From: Aplysia californica
Lineage: Eukaryota > Mollusca > Gastropoda > Aplysiida > Aplysiidae
NCBI RefSeq assembly: GCF_000002075.1
Contig: NW_004797359.1
Span: 437,375 to 501,374 of the forward strand
Length of the DNA: 64,000 nucleotides
Direction of reading: 5' to 3'
Part shown: positions 1 to 10,624 of the stretch, piece by piece
Position numbering within the stretch: the stretch's first letter is position 1
Layout: the number at the start of each line of letters is the position of its first letter
Notes under the pieces: generated by a model
What the model saw: only the letters and a program-made list of their open reading frames with translations
What the model was told of the DNA's origin: nothing
The model's database searches: none
Program-made: the position numbers and the translations under genes

Positions 1-76
1 TCTGGCAAGTGAATTCCTTTCTGAATTTAGAATATATCTATATTTACACTTGTCTAGGGTTTTGGTGAAGACATAA

Positions 77-390
77 TAATAATAATAAAATAAATTACAC
101 TTTTATTTGTCCCAGAAGGGCACTTTGTTTACAATGGCAAACATACATACATAAATACATGATTATAGATACCTACATACATAAATACATACATGCATAA
201 ATACATACATAAATACACACTATTACACAAATACAGAACAGTTTACAAACAATGCCACTGTCGGTCGCCACTGTGCAGCGCCCTGAAATTTTGAGCTAGG
301 GTTGTCATGTCTTGCTCAAGGACACACTCCAGTGACCACCCATCTGATCCCCGTGTCACCGACACTTGCTTGACATGCGTGCATACTCTC
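77..390 (-). mobile_element. LINE 3' end (non-coding) with (AAT)n tail
   Basis: Read on the minus strand, this stretch contains TGTCCTTGAGCAAGACA and then GTGCCCTTCTGGGACAAATA, and ends in an (AAT)n microsatellite at 77-95. Both phrases are typical of the 3' untranslated ends of RTE/CR1-like LINEs in aquatic animals. An expanded ATACATAA-type microsatellite (about 140-225) sits between them. No coding part is visible, so this is a severely 5'-truncated copy. The family assignment is from memory and uncertain. Confidence 0.4.
140..228. repeat. ATAC/ATAA microsatellite
   Basis: Imperfect tandem tetranucleotides (CATA/AATA) run from about 140 to 228, inside the LINE-like 3' end. The tract has no coding potential. 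Confidence 0.75.
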
Positions 391-1232
391 AACTCAAGAT
401 TTTAAAAAAAAATGAAACAATAACAATCCCTGCGAGAGCCTAGAATAATCGGCCAGCGCTCTGGGGCAAGTCACAAACGGTCACTCTCTTATAATTCAAA
501 AATTATTTTCTATCATCCGTTCTCAACACCCAGGTAGACCTAAAAAACCATTGCATTCTCAGACTGGGAGATAAAAAAATGGATATTATTCTCAACCCGG
601 GTGAGAATAACAATGGCCTATAATCTGTATTGTATTTTCCGTCAGACAAAAACGAATAAAGAAAGAAAAATTGCGCAACACATCTTCGAAAATTTCGACT
701 TACCGCATTTTCTCAGCTCTACAAGTCCTTATATAATCCATAGGAATCAATGCAAAATTGATATCACCCTAGCACACATTTATGCAAGAATTTCACAAAT
801 TTAGTGGAACATCTTTCTTTGAAGGGCCTTTTACTTAGATATCTAGATCTATACCAGGCTCCGTGTTATTTACCCTTAGATCTAGCCTACATAGCGACCA
901 CAAAAAGATTTTTGCAAAAATTTCACTGAGTTTCGATCGATATTGAGGTCAGGTTTGTTTACAAGTTGTACTTCCTTTTGACAACTTAAAAAGTAGAAAA
1001 TATGTTAAAAAGTGCACATTTGTTTCGGATTTCGTTGAGCCGCTCACAGCGGTCGAAAGGATGCAGCGGAAAAACGCAGAGCCGCTGTCAGCGGCCGAAT
1101 GGATGGAATTAGTTAAGAGTAGCTTACATCTGGCAAAAAGAATATAAAAAAAGATAAAATACAACAAATAAAATGCAATGTAAGATATACTGGCCACTGG
1201 CACAAATTACATAAATGGGGAAAAAAAAGATC
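391..1232. other. Intergenic stretch, nothing recognised
   Basis: AT-rich sequence with two short direct repeats of an AGCCGCT-CAGCGG word at about 1036 and 1081. The open frames present are short and unlike known proteins. I see no gene here. Confidence 0.4.
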
Positions 1233-1234
1233 TA

Positions 1235-2018
1235 CAGTCGAACCTGCCATGACGGCCACCAGTACAGTCACTTTCATTTTCCCCCCTTGCGTTTTTTCTA
1301 TATAATTTAACTGTGTAAAACAGTCACCAGTCCAATGCAGTAGCAGCCACCTTATTTTATCAACCCACAGTCAAATTTACTTGCCTCAGGCGTACAGGCG
1401 TGGTCACTCATTGCCTGACGCTTTGCCAAAAAATTAGAATCGGCCCCTCACGCTGTGGACGGGCCGTCATAATTCATTCACCTGTAATTATTGTTAGTCC
1501 CTCCAATGAATGTTTACCCAAGTTGACCAATGGGTAGGCCAAACAATAAATTTTCAACAGCTGGTGAGGGTAGCGTAATCCGTCATAACCTATAAGCCCC
1601 GCCCACAACTCATGTACAAATTGTATGTGAGGTGACTGGTCACTGTTTTGCTTACCTAATCCGTAACAGAGTAACAATTGACGTTGACGTGAACTTGCGA
1701 CAGAAGCGTCGCTCATTCTCCGAGTGGTAGCGACACGTGTGTTTGTTTTACCATGGCACTCAGTCTTCATCGTCTTACATAATATTTCGTTTATTTTACC
1801 CTTGCACAAAATCAGCAACAAACAGAAAGCTAACCCAAAAAACCCAACAAAAACAAACAACAAAACAGCAACACAAAAAACCCTCCTTACACCACCCAAA
1901 CCCAGAAGAGAATGATTTGCTTTCTTCATTTTGACCAGTCCTGCCTAAGACAGCCACCTGTGTTATACGGCCACTTTTCTCTTTGACAATGGGAGGCCGT
2001 TTCACACAAGTTTTACTG
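1235..2018. mobile_element. TA-flanked non-autonomous DNA transposon (Tc1/mariner-pogo type ends)
   Basis: The left end reads CAGTCGAACC and the right end, reversed, reads CAGTAAAACTTG. Each is bordered outside by TA (1233-1234 and 2019-2020), as expected for Tc1/mariner and pogo insertions. Further in, both ends carry an ACGGCC word, so the inverted repeat is imperfect and roughly 25 bp. A minus-strand frame of 151 codons (1474-1929) does not resemble a transposase. Shorter relatives with the same words occur near 2838, 46508, 56710 and 57494. Confidence 0.55.
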
Positions 2019-2837
2019 TATATAAGAATGCTGAAGAATAAAAAAATTCAAGCAAATAACTCTGGAAAGCAAACAATGAGACCTTAAAACAAAACAGTGA
2101 TCAAAGCTGTTTCAAAATTTCCTCTTTGCTCTCATGTTTGCAAAATAACACTTTGACAGTACAGTACCCCTAATATATAAAATTAGTTGTAATTGTCCAT
2201 ATTGATTCAACATTATTGTTTATTTCTGTGACTATGCAACCTTTGAATTAATCTTTATTAATCACAGTACTTGAAGTTTTTGGTAACCTTAATTTCCAGA
2301 CAAAGATCACTAAAAGTTGTAGGCCTACGAGGAGAAAAAAAAACTTGAGGAACGAAGTCAAATGTTTCTTGGATTACTATATATTTCAAACGCAAGATGC
2401 ACCGAGGTACCAATTTCATGAGTAACTGGGACCACTACAAACAGAAAATACCACCAAAACTTTCGGGACAACTTTTACTTACCCACATCAAAGACCAAAC
2501 TTCTCCATGTATCTTGATAGCGGCATCCTGTCATGAGGATAGAAAAGAGGCAAAAGTTGTGAGCGAAACCTTGATGTGAACATGTTCGAGAGGTTAACGA
2601 TACACCATGGAAAGTCACACAAACTGGTATGGTAACCTCAGCCAAAGATCCTGAAGCCCAAGAATTGGGGGCAAAAAGCAGGATCTTATACTGATCGAGT
2701 CGAATAATCTCCACCTATCTAAAAGTAAAATATGACAAGAGAAGAGATCTCAGAATCCCCTTCTCCCCCAAAACAACTGTTCCGATCAATATGAAATCAA
2801 ATCTACGTACATACTATACTTGTTACCTCTTAGTATA
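2019..2837. other. Intergenic stretch, nothing recognised
   Basis: AT-rich sequence. A 60-codon plus frame at 2397-2579 and its minus-strand shadow show no recognisable domain. No repeats with visible ends were found. Confidence 0.35.
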
Positions 2838-2975
2838 AGACAATCACCTAAACAAACGGACACTTTTCATTCCCCCCTTCTTTATAATAATACTGATACT
2901 GTGTAACACATCCACTCATCTGAGACAATGACATTTCTTCTTGACAATGGGTGGCCGTTGCAGACAATTTCAAAT
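2838..2975. mobile_element. Fragment of CAGT/CGGCC MITE family
   Basis: The stretch carries the phrases GACAATCACC and GACAATGGGTGGCCGTT, which recur inside the 1235-2018 element and in copies near 46.5 and 56.7 kb. Clear terminal repeats are missing, so this is a degraded copy. Confidence 0.35.
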
Positions 2976-3484
2976 GTACATATATGTAAAGCATATAATA
3001 GATGATGACATTTCTTTCAATAAATAGTATCCTCTTTCTTCTTATACTCAGGCAAATGAAGTAAAAGAACTCTGTCATCCAGCGCAGCTGATTGAAAGCA
3101 CAGTACAAAGTTTGTTTTGTGTATCTTTTTCAGGAAACCCCCAAGACCAGTGCTCAGACTGGAATATGATGCTAGCTTTTTCTCTGTCTACTCCGTAGCT
3201 CACAATGAGTTCTTGTGGAGAAGTTTGAGACTTCTTGGCCATTTGACACTAAATCTCAAATAAGGGTTAGCCAACATTTCAAGATATTTTTGTGAGATGC
3301 TGCATTATGATTGAATCTATTGTGAAAAGATTTTTCTTTAAGAAGCACCGAAAAAGTTCTGAAAGAGAAACAGTAATTTTTGGTCAAAGCCCTAAGGTGG
3401 ATGAGCATTCGTAAAAAAAAAATTATGGCAAATTAATTAGACTCAGATATTGAGAAAGAAAAAAGTTTTAAAACTGACAACATC

Positions 3485-5458
3485 CAGTGTTTTCCCCAGA
3501 GCGCGCCCTTGCGCCTTTTAGCACACCAAAAATCGCAAAGGCGCCCTGAGAATAAGAGAAGGGGCCAGTGGGGTGCGCTGTGATGAGAACTTTAAACCGG
3601 CTGATTATCTTATAGTAGATCTGTTGCAAATAAAAGGCAATGTCATTTTTATCAACCGTGATCGAATTATGCGGAAGGTAGGCCATAGATCCTAGACTTA
3701 CTGTTGTGTTGAACTAACATTCCAGACTTCGGCCCTGCCTTATTACAACATTAGGCTAGGCCATAGGCTTAGGCGGGGCGGGCCGAGAGTGGGGTTCATA
3801 GTTAATGCGGTTTCTTTGAAAAGTAGGATCGACAGAGGACCGGCCCTGGGCACAATGTGAAACCAAAAAGACTAGTCAAGTACCTGGTACTATCGCTTTT
3901 TAACCTATAGGTATTGGATGTTGCTGCTGCTTTTCCAATGTGCTTTCATTTGCCGCATTCTTCTATTTTCGTGTCTGTTCTACTTAAATGAAAGAACTTG
4001 TAACAAATTTGCAAGAAATAAAACTTGCTTTGCTTCACTTCGGCTACATAGATTTGGACTCGATTCCAGAGTCAGAACTCGCAAATGCCCAAGAGTTCGA
4101 CCAGAGATGGTTCGACATGGTGTTCGCGGCAGGGCTGCCAGATGGCCACGGGCGTGGCCAAAATGCTCGAAAATTGGCCACACGGAAAATTGCTTGGCCA
4201 CGACAAAATTGCTTGGCCACAGATCTAAATATACTTTCTCCGAGTCAAGTCGATTTTTTTGTCATCAAAACTGATGAGTTTTTCAGAATGTTAGTTGAGT
4301 TTGGTCACGTCAGGTTCTATTTGGCCACTTGTAAAGTCGAAACTGGCCATCTGGAAGCCCTGGTTCGCGAATTGGCGGTTACCAGAACTGAAACACATGG
4401 GGCATGCATGTGTTGTCTACGCAATACTACGCATAGAAAAAGAAAATTCCAGGAATCAAGTTGAATCACAAAATAATTGTATTGTGTACATTCTGTATCA
4501 AAGCCTAGATCTAGATCTGGATTTCTAGGAACGAGAATCTTAAGTTGCAGATTCTGGACCTTACAAAGTGAAAAGAACAAGTGACTATTTCAAGCCAACG
4601 ACATCAGGATCCAAAAAGTCTAAGGACAGTAGTGAAAATGTTTCCAGTTCTGATTCAAGTGGATCGTTTTCTGTGCCTGCAACAGGCTGTGGTGATAGTG
4701 ATAGGCCTGGGCCTTGCACGCACTCTGATAATATAGATCTAAAAAAGAATGGTGAGAACTTAGTTTACTGGACCACTCTTTGACCTTTGTTGTGTTTTCT
4801 CTTGGCTCACCCCTCTACACTTCGTGCCAAAACTCCAATAGTAATGACGGCCTCTTTATCTTAAAATGACAAAGTGTTTCTTGCCTGTTTCATACATTAA
4901 TTACTATTTCCAAATAGGACAGTTTCTCAAATCTACACTTTATTTCATCAAAATGGAGCCAGAAATAAATATTTTACAAGCCTACATCCTGGTGGAAGGA
5001 GTTTTAGCACAAGGTGTAGATCTAGATCTAGATCTATCGTTAATTATCCTTAGTTGGTAAATTAAAACAAAACAGTTTATGGGGTCCAGTAAGCTAAGAT
5101 CTTATGTCCTTAACAGATTGTGACGGAACAGTGTCTGCAGAACCAGTAGATCTAGATGTCATTGAGGTTAGTAATGAAGCAACAACCTCGCCAGGAACAA
5201 AAACTGTGAAAAAAATCAATAAGCCTTTCCTACCCAAACGGCTAAATGAACCAAAATACAAACAGTGGCTCAAATGAGAGTCAGTAATCCACTCTTTTCT
5301 CAGTAGAAATAAAGCAAGATCCATAACATGCATATCTTTTAATTTAACCTTTGTCGCTTTACATTATAGGGAAGGGCCCCACAAAAACTCAAAACGCCCC
5401 CTTGAAATGGCTTTGGGGGGCCCGGGCCCCCTCTATCAATAACCGGGGGAAAACACTG
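3485..5458 (+). mobile_element. hAT-type DNA transposon, non-autonomous
   Basis: The left end reads CAGTGTTTTCCCC and the right end, reversed, reads the same 13 bases. This is a classic hAT terminus. The direct repeat CAACATC flanks it at 3478-3484 and 5459-5465, giving a target-site duplication of at least 7 bp (hAT normally 8). The 1,974-bp interior keeps only the N-terminal part of a hAT-derived protein (see 4551-5277) and no DDE/RNase-H-like domain. Several GGCCAC words repeat at 4140-4360. The ends are clean enough to suggest a fairly young insertion. Confidence 0.7.
4551..5277 (+). pseudogene. hAT transposase N-terminal cassette (two exon-like blocks)
   Basis: Block 1 is 4551-4751. It has an acceptor TTGCAG before it and a donor G|GTGAG after it, and it encodes KVKRTSDYFKPT followed by a Ser-rich acidic linker. 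Block 2 is 5117-5277, after acceptor TTAACAG. It encodes an acidic stretch and then KKINKPFLPKRLNEPKYKQW. Both blocks are phase 1, so they join in frame. The KRTxxxYF start and the basic FLPKR...KYKQW segment resemble the N-terminus of C17orf113/ZNF862-like hAT-derived proteins, just before their first zinc finger. The frame stops two residues after KYKQW, so the zinc finger and catalytic part are absent. It is probably a deletion derivative of a transposase rather than a host gene. Confidence 0.4.
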
Positions 5459-5465
5459 CAACATC

Positions 5466-6022
5466 ATTTAATACATGACATGAAGATCCAAAGAAACAAG
5501 AAAAGGCACATTGCAATACCTGGGAGAGGAGAAATTCCAAGCTTTTGATCACAGCCAACAACCTGTAAATCAAGCCTGTTGAGCAAATACAATAAAGAAA
5601 TCAGAAAATGCACAAAAATCTACGAGTTTGTGTAAATTTCTTCGGCTTGCATTGGCACGACTTGATTGACTTTCTTTAAAAGGACAACTCAACATCATGT
5701 GTGGCAATAAAAAAAGGAAAAGAGACAAACCTCAAACCTGTACACTAAGGTTTTTTAAGAACATAAGAATATCTTTTACTTTTACTTATGTTCCCCACAG
5801 TGTTTCGTATTAGAATTTAGGTTTACTTATATTTATATTTTTCGAATCTTCTTTCACATCATACAAAAATATTATGGCAATGAGCAATTCAAAAAACTTA
5901 CTTTAATTTAAACAACAGACCTGCAAGAAATTATCCACAATCTTAATTTTTCAAATCATTATATTATAATTGAAAACAAGGGCTCTGCAACACAAAATAT
6001 TCTGAAAAAAATAAACAGAAAT
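5466..6022. other. AT-rich stretch downstream of the minus-strand small gene
   Basis: No coding frame or repeat is recognised. If the 6023-6172 exon is real, part of this is its 3'UTR. An ATTAAA-like signal on the minus strand lies near 5910. Confidence 0.3.
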
Positions 6023-9000
6023 TCATTTACAAGCTGTACTGAGAACAAAATCAAAATACCAGTCAACTTGAAAAGGAGTAAGATCTAACTGTTCAGCATC
6101 CTCTTTGTCGGAGAGATCAGACTGATCCAGTATATCTGCAGACACACCATCCGGTAAAGACTGATTTGCATCCTGAAAACATACAGAAAGCCAAAATAAT
6201 TTTTGGACTGGAATCATTAAAATATAGTCACAAAAATGTGTTGATAACAGTTTTAGTTTAGTATGGGGTTTTACGGCGCTCGCAATTGCATAAGTAGAAG
6301 GTCATATGAGTGCACAAAACACAAGTTGGTTGCATTCGCAACAGTTCACTGCACGGTTGGTCAACTATTAGACTTTAAAATGTTAAAATATTAAAATTCG
6401 GTGTAAATATATTTTCAATTTAAAACAACTCTTATAAATAACAATAAAATTTTTTAACAATATTGTTTCATTTTATAATTTCCCATAAAGGCCAATGGCC
6501 TTCATAAAATCCAAGATTCTGTTGGGACCAATGACAGAAAAAATGTCTTGCAATTTCTTGCATTTGAAGTATTTTCTTCGGATCTCTCCAAAGTCTAGAC
6601 ATTCGGTTAAAATGTGTCTAAATGGTAAAATCTGTGTTGCATCCGACACAGAACGGCTTTTCATTTCCCTGTAGGAGGTTAAGAGGTATTTGTGCGTCAG
6701 GGCCGTGTGTCCGATGCGCAATCGAGTAAAAATGACTTCGTGTCTTCTGGAGAGGTCTGAAGGATTTTGTGGTCCCAGTTTGGGTTTTTATATTATAGAG
6801 TTTGTTATTCTTCTGTTTTTTCCAGTGGCTCTCCCACAGACTGGAGGTGTACTTTTTTACTTTATTTTTAAAGTCAGTCTGAGGGAGAGTGTTCGTCGTT
6901 GATCCTAACAGAAGGGATGAGGATTTCTTCGACAGGTCATCTACCTGCTCGTTTCCTCTGATGCCCACACGGCTAGGTATCCATGCAAACATGATATTTT
7001 TTCCTGTTTCAGATAGGGAGTGAATTTTCTGTAGTAGCCTAACTATTTTTGGGTGTAGGAGTGTGACAGTTTGTGAGTGAGGTGATGCAAGACAGAGTCA
7101 GAAAGGATAAGGAAAGATTTGGTAGGAGAATTTTCTACTGAGTCCAGTGCCATGTCAATGGCAGGCAGCGGCCTCCGCAGAGAAAATGGAGGCTTCAGGA
7201 TGGAGTCTCCTCTGGTGTGTACTGTTGGAGGATAGGGCTGCGGCGCCCACATATTGTCTTTTTTGGAGCCATCCGTGAAGATGAGCTCCCCACCGGGGTA
7301 TTTATCTATTAGTTTTTTGTATTCCATTAAAAAAGTTTTGGTGTTCGTGCTTTCTTTGTTGTGTGTGGTCAGCTGTAAGTCTACTTTTGCCTTGGTTAGG
7401 TGCCACAGAGGGAGGTCTGGGAAAAGGAATTGTTGGAAGTCTTGATTGGAAAATTGTAAGTTTTTGAGGTCCTCAAGGATTCTGAGGCCGAAGGGTTTGA
7501 TGAGTTTTTCGTTGTTTTGGAATTTGTTTATGGTTTCTGGGTTTGTTTTAGAAATGCTGTTGTGTGCTGGATTTTCTGGTGTTGAGCTCTGTTTAATTGC
7601 GCATTGTAGTGAGAGTTGTGTGCGTCTGAGTGAGAGTGATGATATGTTTGCCTCGGCCTGGAGGCTCTCCACCGGGGAAGTGCGGAAAGCCCCCAGAGCG
7701 AGGCGGAGTCCTTGGTTTTGTACTGGGTCTAGCATTTTCAGGATGTGTGGTTTTGCAGATCCGTAGACTTGATAGCTGTAGTCAAGCCTGGGCCGGACAA
7801 AGGAGATGTACAAGTGGAGAAGGTGTTTTGAGTCCCCGCCCCACTCCGGATGCGAAAGAATTTTCAAAGCGTTTAATGCTTTCTGGCACCTCACACGAAG
7901 GTCTTTGATGTGTGGTATGAAAGTGAGTTTTTTGTCGAATACAACGCCGAGGAAACGAGCCTGGTCCTGGACAGGAATCCTTTCCCCGTATAGTGTCAAA
8001 TCCGGTTGCAGCACACGGCTGCCTTTTCGGCAGAAGTGTACTGCAACCTTCTTTGACGGGGAGAACTTGAAACCGTTATTGTTTGCCCACTTTTCGAGTG
8101 TTTGCAGCTGCCTTTCCATAGATCTCAGATGAGGATTTTTCGAACGGCAGCATATATCAGAAAGTCGTCAAAGTATACGAGTGCTGCTTTGGAGGGTTTT
8201 TACGATGGAATCTATTTTGATTTCAAATAGGAGAGGAGAAAGGATGCTCCCCTGGGGAACGCCTTCCTCCTGTTGGTGGGGGTCTGAAAGGGAGGATCCG
8301 ACATGAACCTGGAAGGAACGGTTCTTTAGGAAGTTGCCAATGAAGGCAGGGAGGTGACTGCGTATGCCGAGTGCATGCAGATCTTTGAGAATGCCGTACT
8401 TCCAGGTTGCATCGAAGGCTTTTTCTAGGTCGAAAAAGATGGCGATCATGTGGCCTCCTTCAGCGAATGTCTCGCGTATAAAGGTCTCCAGGCGGACAAG
8501 GTGATCTAGAACTAGAGTGGATCGAGTTTTCCTGAAACCGCACTAGAGGCCGCTGAGCGAGCCCGTCATCTCCAGAAACACATGAGTCGCCTGTGAATCA
8601 TTTTTTCAATAAGTTTACACAGACAGATCGTTAGTGCTATTGGTCTGTAATTGGATGGGTGTGTGTGATCTTTTTTTGGTTTGGATATTGGAATGACAGT
8701 GGCGAGACGTCAAGACTACAGAAAGTGAGAAAGGAGTGCGACCGCCACATGTCGTTACGTCTAGATCTAGTAAAGTAGGAGTGTACTACAAGTGTTTCTG
8801 AGGGTAAGTGTCTAATGATCTGGTTGTGGATGTCATCCGGTCCCGGGGCTGTATTGCCCAGGTCCGAGATGCACGATGTTAGTTCGTCTATTGCGACGTC
8901 TGCATTGTAGGTTTCAGTGTTGTTTTGAGTCTGAGTGGAAGTTTAGGTGTTGTTGTTCTGTTAGTTTTGATGTTTTGAAAAGTGGTGTTGTAGTTTGCTT

Positions 9001-9387
9001 GGGATGAATTTTTGGCAAGAGATGTAGCTATTGTGTTTGCGATGTCTACACAAGTGTTTCAGCTATACATAATTCCATTCAGCCTCGTCTTAAGTACGGC
9101 ACGGCTAGCCACTTCGAATCTGAAGTTCTTTCTTCATAATTTAGGTTTAGCTACATCGATCTCTAAATCTATAGATAGGTCTATCTATCTGGACTCTAAA
9201 TTTATCACTGTCATTATCAAAATCAATCTTCCTACCCATGCCCAAGAGATTTCTACAGATCAACTCTGATGAATGATGCATAACACTGTCACTGACTATG
9301 GCCTGGGCCTGGGGAGTCACCTACCATCATGTCTTCAGTATCCTCAAGTTTATTTGGCTTCATCGTACACGATTCGACCTCAGACAT
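6023..9387 (-). CDS. Possible two-exon small acidic protein (70 aa), function unknown
   Basis: Exon 1 runs from ATG at 9387 to 9325 (21 codons, MSEVESCTMKPN...TEDMM) and ends at donor ATG|GTAGGT. Exon 2 runs 6172-6023 (49 codons plus TGA), starts after TTTTCAG, and encodes DANQSLPDGVSADILDQSD... ending VDWYFDFVLSTACK. Both junctions are phase 0, so they join without a break. The predicted protein is small and acidic, with an aromatic C-terminus. It has no signal peptide or known domain that I recognise. The intervening intron is largely filled by a LINE (6445-9050). The gene would lie head-to-head with MEA1, about 800 bp away, as if sharing a promoter. Other exons could be missing from this model, and no homologue comes to mind. 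The splice-phase agreement is the main support. Confidence 0.35.
6249..6315 (-). repeat. Rep1 shared-tail retroposon, tail fragment
   Basis: Carries the Rep1 tail, read on plus as TTTTACGGCGCTCGCAATTG then GGTCATATGAG. It is preceded by TTTTAGTTTAG, which is the A/C-rich tail on the minus strand. Only the tail module is present, because the body is truncated. Confidence 0.55.
6445..9050 (-). mobile_element. LINE of the I/jockey group with RNase H, 5'-truncated and broken
   Basis: In minus order the element shows RT motif A (FFDLEKAFDATW, about 8430), motif B (EGVPQGSILSPLLF, about 8260), an FDDF catalytic variant (VYFDDFLIY, about 8175), thumb and connection (8119-7300), RNase H (ELIFTDGSKKD, about 7270, and AWIPSRVGIRGNEQVD, about 6980) and the conserved C-terminus with RIGHTALTHKYLL (about 6720), ending GLYGKL at 6473. 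The endonuclease and most of the N-terminus are missing, so it is 5'-truncated near 9050. The reading frame is interrupted between the RT core and thumb (about 8130) and again between the two RNase H halves (about 7000), so it cannot be active. The presence of RNase H favours the I/Nimb side of the jockey superfamily. Confidence 0.85.
9051..9324. other. Short unassigned stretch between LINE and promoter region
   Basis: Contains a degenerate CTAT/GATA run (9160-9190) and no frame of interest. It is intronic if the small minus-strand gene is real. Confidence 0.3.
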
Positions 9388-10189
9388 CGCGATAAAAGGT
9401 AAGACTGAGGAAGAACCCGTTTCCCAAGTCCAGGTCTGCAAGTTTACTGTTCTCAGGAATTGGAAAAGAACGGCGCCGTCGGTAGAAGCAAGCAACTGCG
9501 GGGGTGAAGTCCTCGCCGGTCCTCGGTGATTTTACTGAGAGTAAAAAGAATTTCAAGAAAGTAACACAAGACAAGAGTCTAAACCAACTCAACGCAATGA
9601 ATATAAATAGCGGGGTCTGTTAGATCTGACACTGTAACTCACGCTCACTGATTCGCGCCGTGCGTGCACGCTTTTGTTGACTATTCCTCTAAGGCTAAGG
9701 CCAAAGGTCTACTTTTCTTTCTCTCTCCGTTTGCTAGCAGGCTGCGCTCAACTGCGCTGGCTCAAATTTCAAAATTTAAAAATACCACACAATTTTGTTT
9801 CGTTCCCAGTTCTTTATTTTTAGTAAAATCTCATGATTTACTAAAACAAGAACCGTGTTTTTTTTCTGGAAGGAAACGGAAGTAATTTATAGTAAACACT
9901 GGTGGGTAGGCGAACCAAAAATACTACGGTACACAATAGTAGAGAGAAAAGATATAGTCCGTTCGATTTGGATGTTATTTACCCAGCTAAGGGCTAATGG
10001 AGTGTGATGATTTCTACACTTTTAGATTCTTGATCATCCCGTAGTTTCCTGATCTAATAATGGTTACCTGCTAGACTCTACTAACTAAATTAATTATCGA
10101 GCAAACTGCTGCTTTAACGAGTGTTGTCTGTTGACTTCATTTCATAAAAACCCAGTTGACTAGGCTAGTTTTTCAAATCAAACTAAAAC
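9388..10189. promoter_or_regulatory. Putative bidirectional promoter and 5'UTR region (MEA1 + / small gene -)
   Basis: This 802-bp interval separates two divergent start codons. It has locally more CpG than its surroundings (9470-9530) and contains a CGGAAGT ETS-like site at 9877-9883. ETS-like sites are common in housekeeping promoters. No TATA box at a convincing position was found. The role is inferred from position only. Confidence 0.35.
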
Positions 10190-10624
10190 ATGGCCCCTAT
10201 TCCAGAAGATCACCAGGACAAGCCCCCAAATGATAAAGACGACGGTGACTTAAATGACTTTTCGAATCCCAATCTGATGATGCCCATTGATGTGGCAGAG
10301 TCCAGTGAAGACAGTGAAATTGAAAGTGATACAGGACACAATGGTTACGCTTTGTTGCCTCAAGAGCCTGGCGAGTGTGAGGATGACTCGGATAGTGATA
10401 CTTATGAGGAGGAGATGGTAAATCATTCTGAAACTCAGGTTAATGGAGACACAATAACAGCTTCAGGTCAGTCAGTTAACAACAGCAGGCATCACTCTGT
10501 ACCTGAAGCTGTCCTGTCATCTGAGGCAGGAGCTGCTGGGCCTACAGTGGCAGCTTCCGAAACAGCATATCATCCTGATTTTCTAGCCAAATTTCCAGAT
10601 GGCAAAATTCCTTCGTACATGCAA
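10190..10624 (+). CDS. MEA1: MEA1 exon 1
   Basis: 145 codons from ATG to SYMQ, with donor CAA|GTAAGT (phase 0). The exon is rich in Asp, Glu and Ser (SEDSEIESD, DDSDSDTYEEE) and contains the conserved NGYALLPQEP block. It is probably intrinsically disordered and a likely target for CK2-type phosphorylation. Confidence 0.85.

Noticed and set aside
1474-1929. 151-codon minus-strand frame inside a TIR element
   Set aside because: Low-complexity N-terminus and no similarity to a transposase that I can see.
6023-9387. KLHDC3 as the divergent neighbour of MEA1, as in human
   Set aside because: No Kelch-repeat motif seen on either strand in 1-10 kb; the DILDQSD similarity is too short.
9329-9391. 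Plus-strand start MSSVSSSLFGF with a donor at AAAG|GTAAGA
   Set aside because: Overlaps the better-supported minus exon, and no matching downstream plus exon was found.
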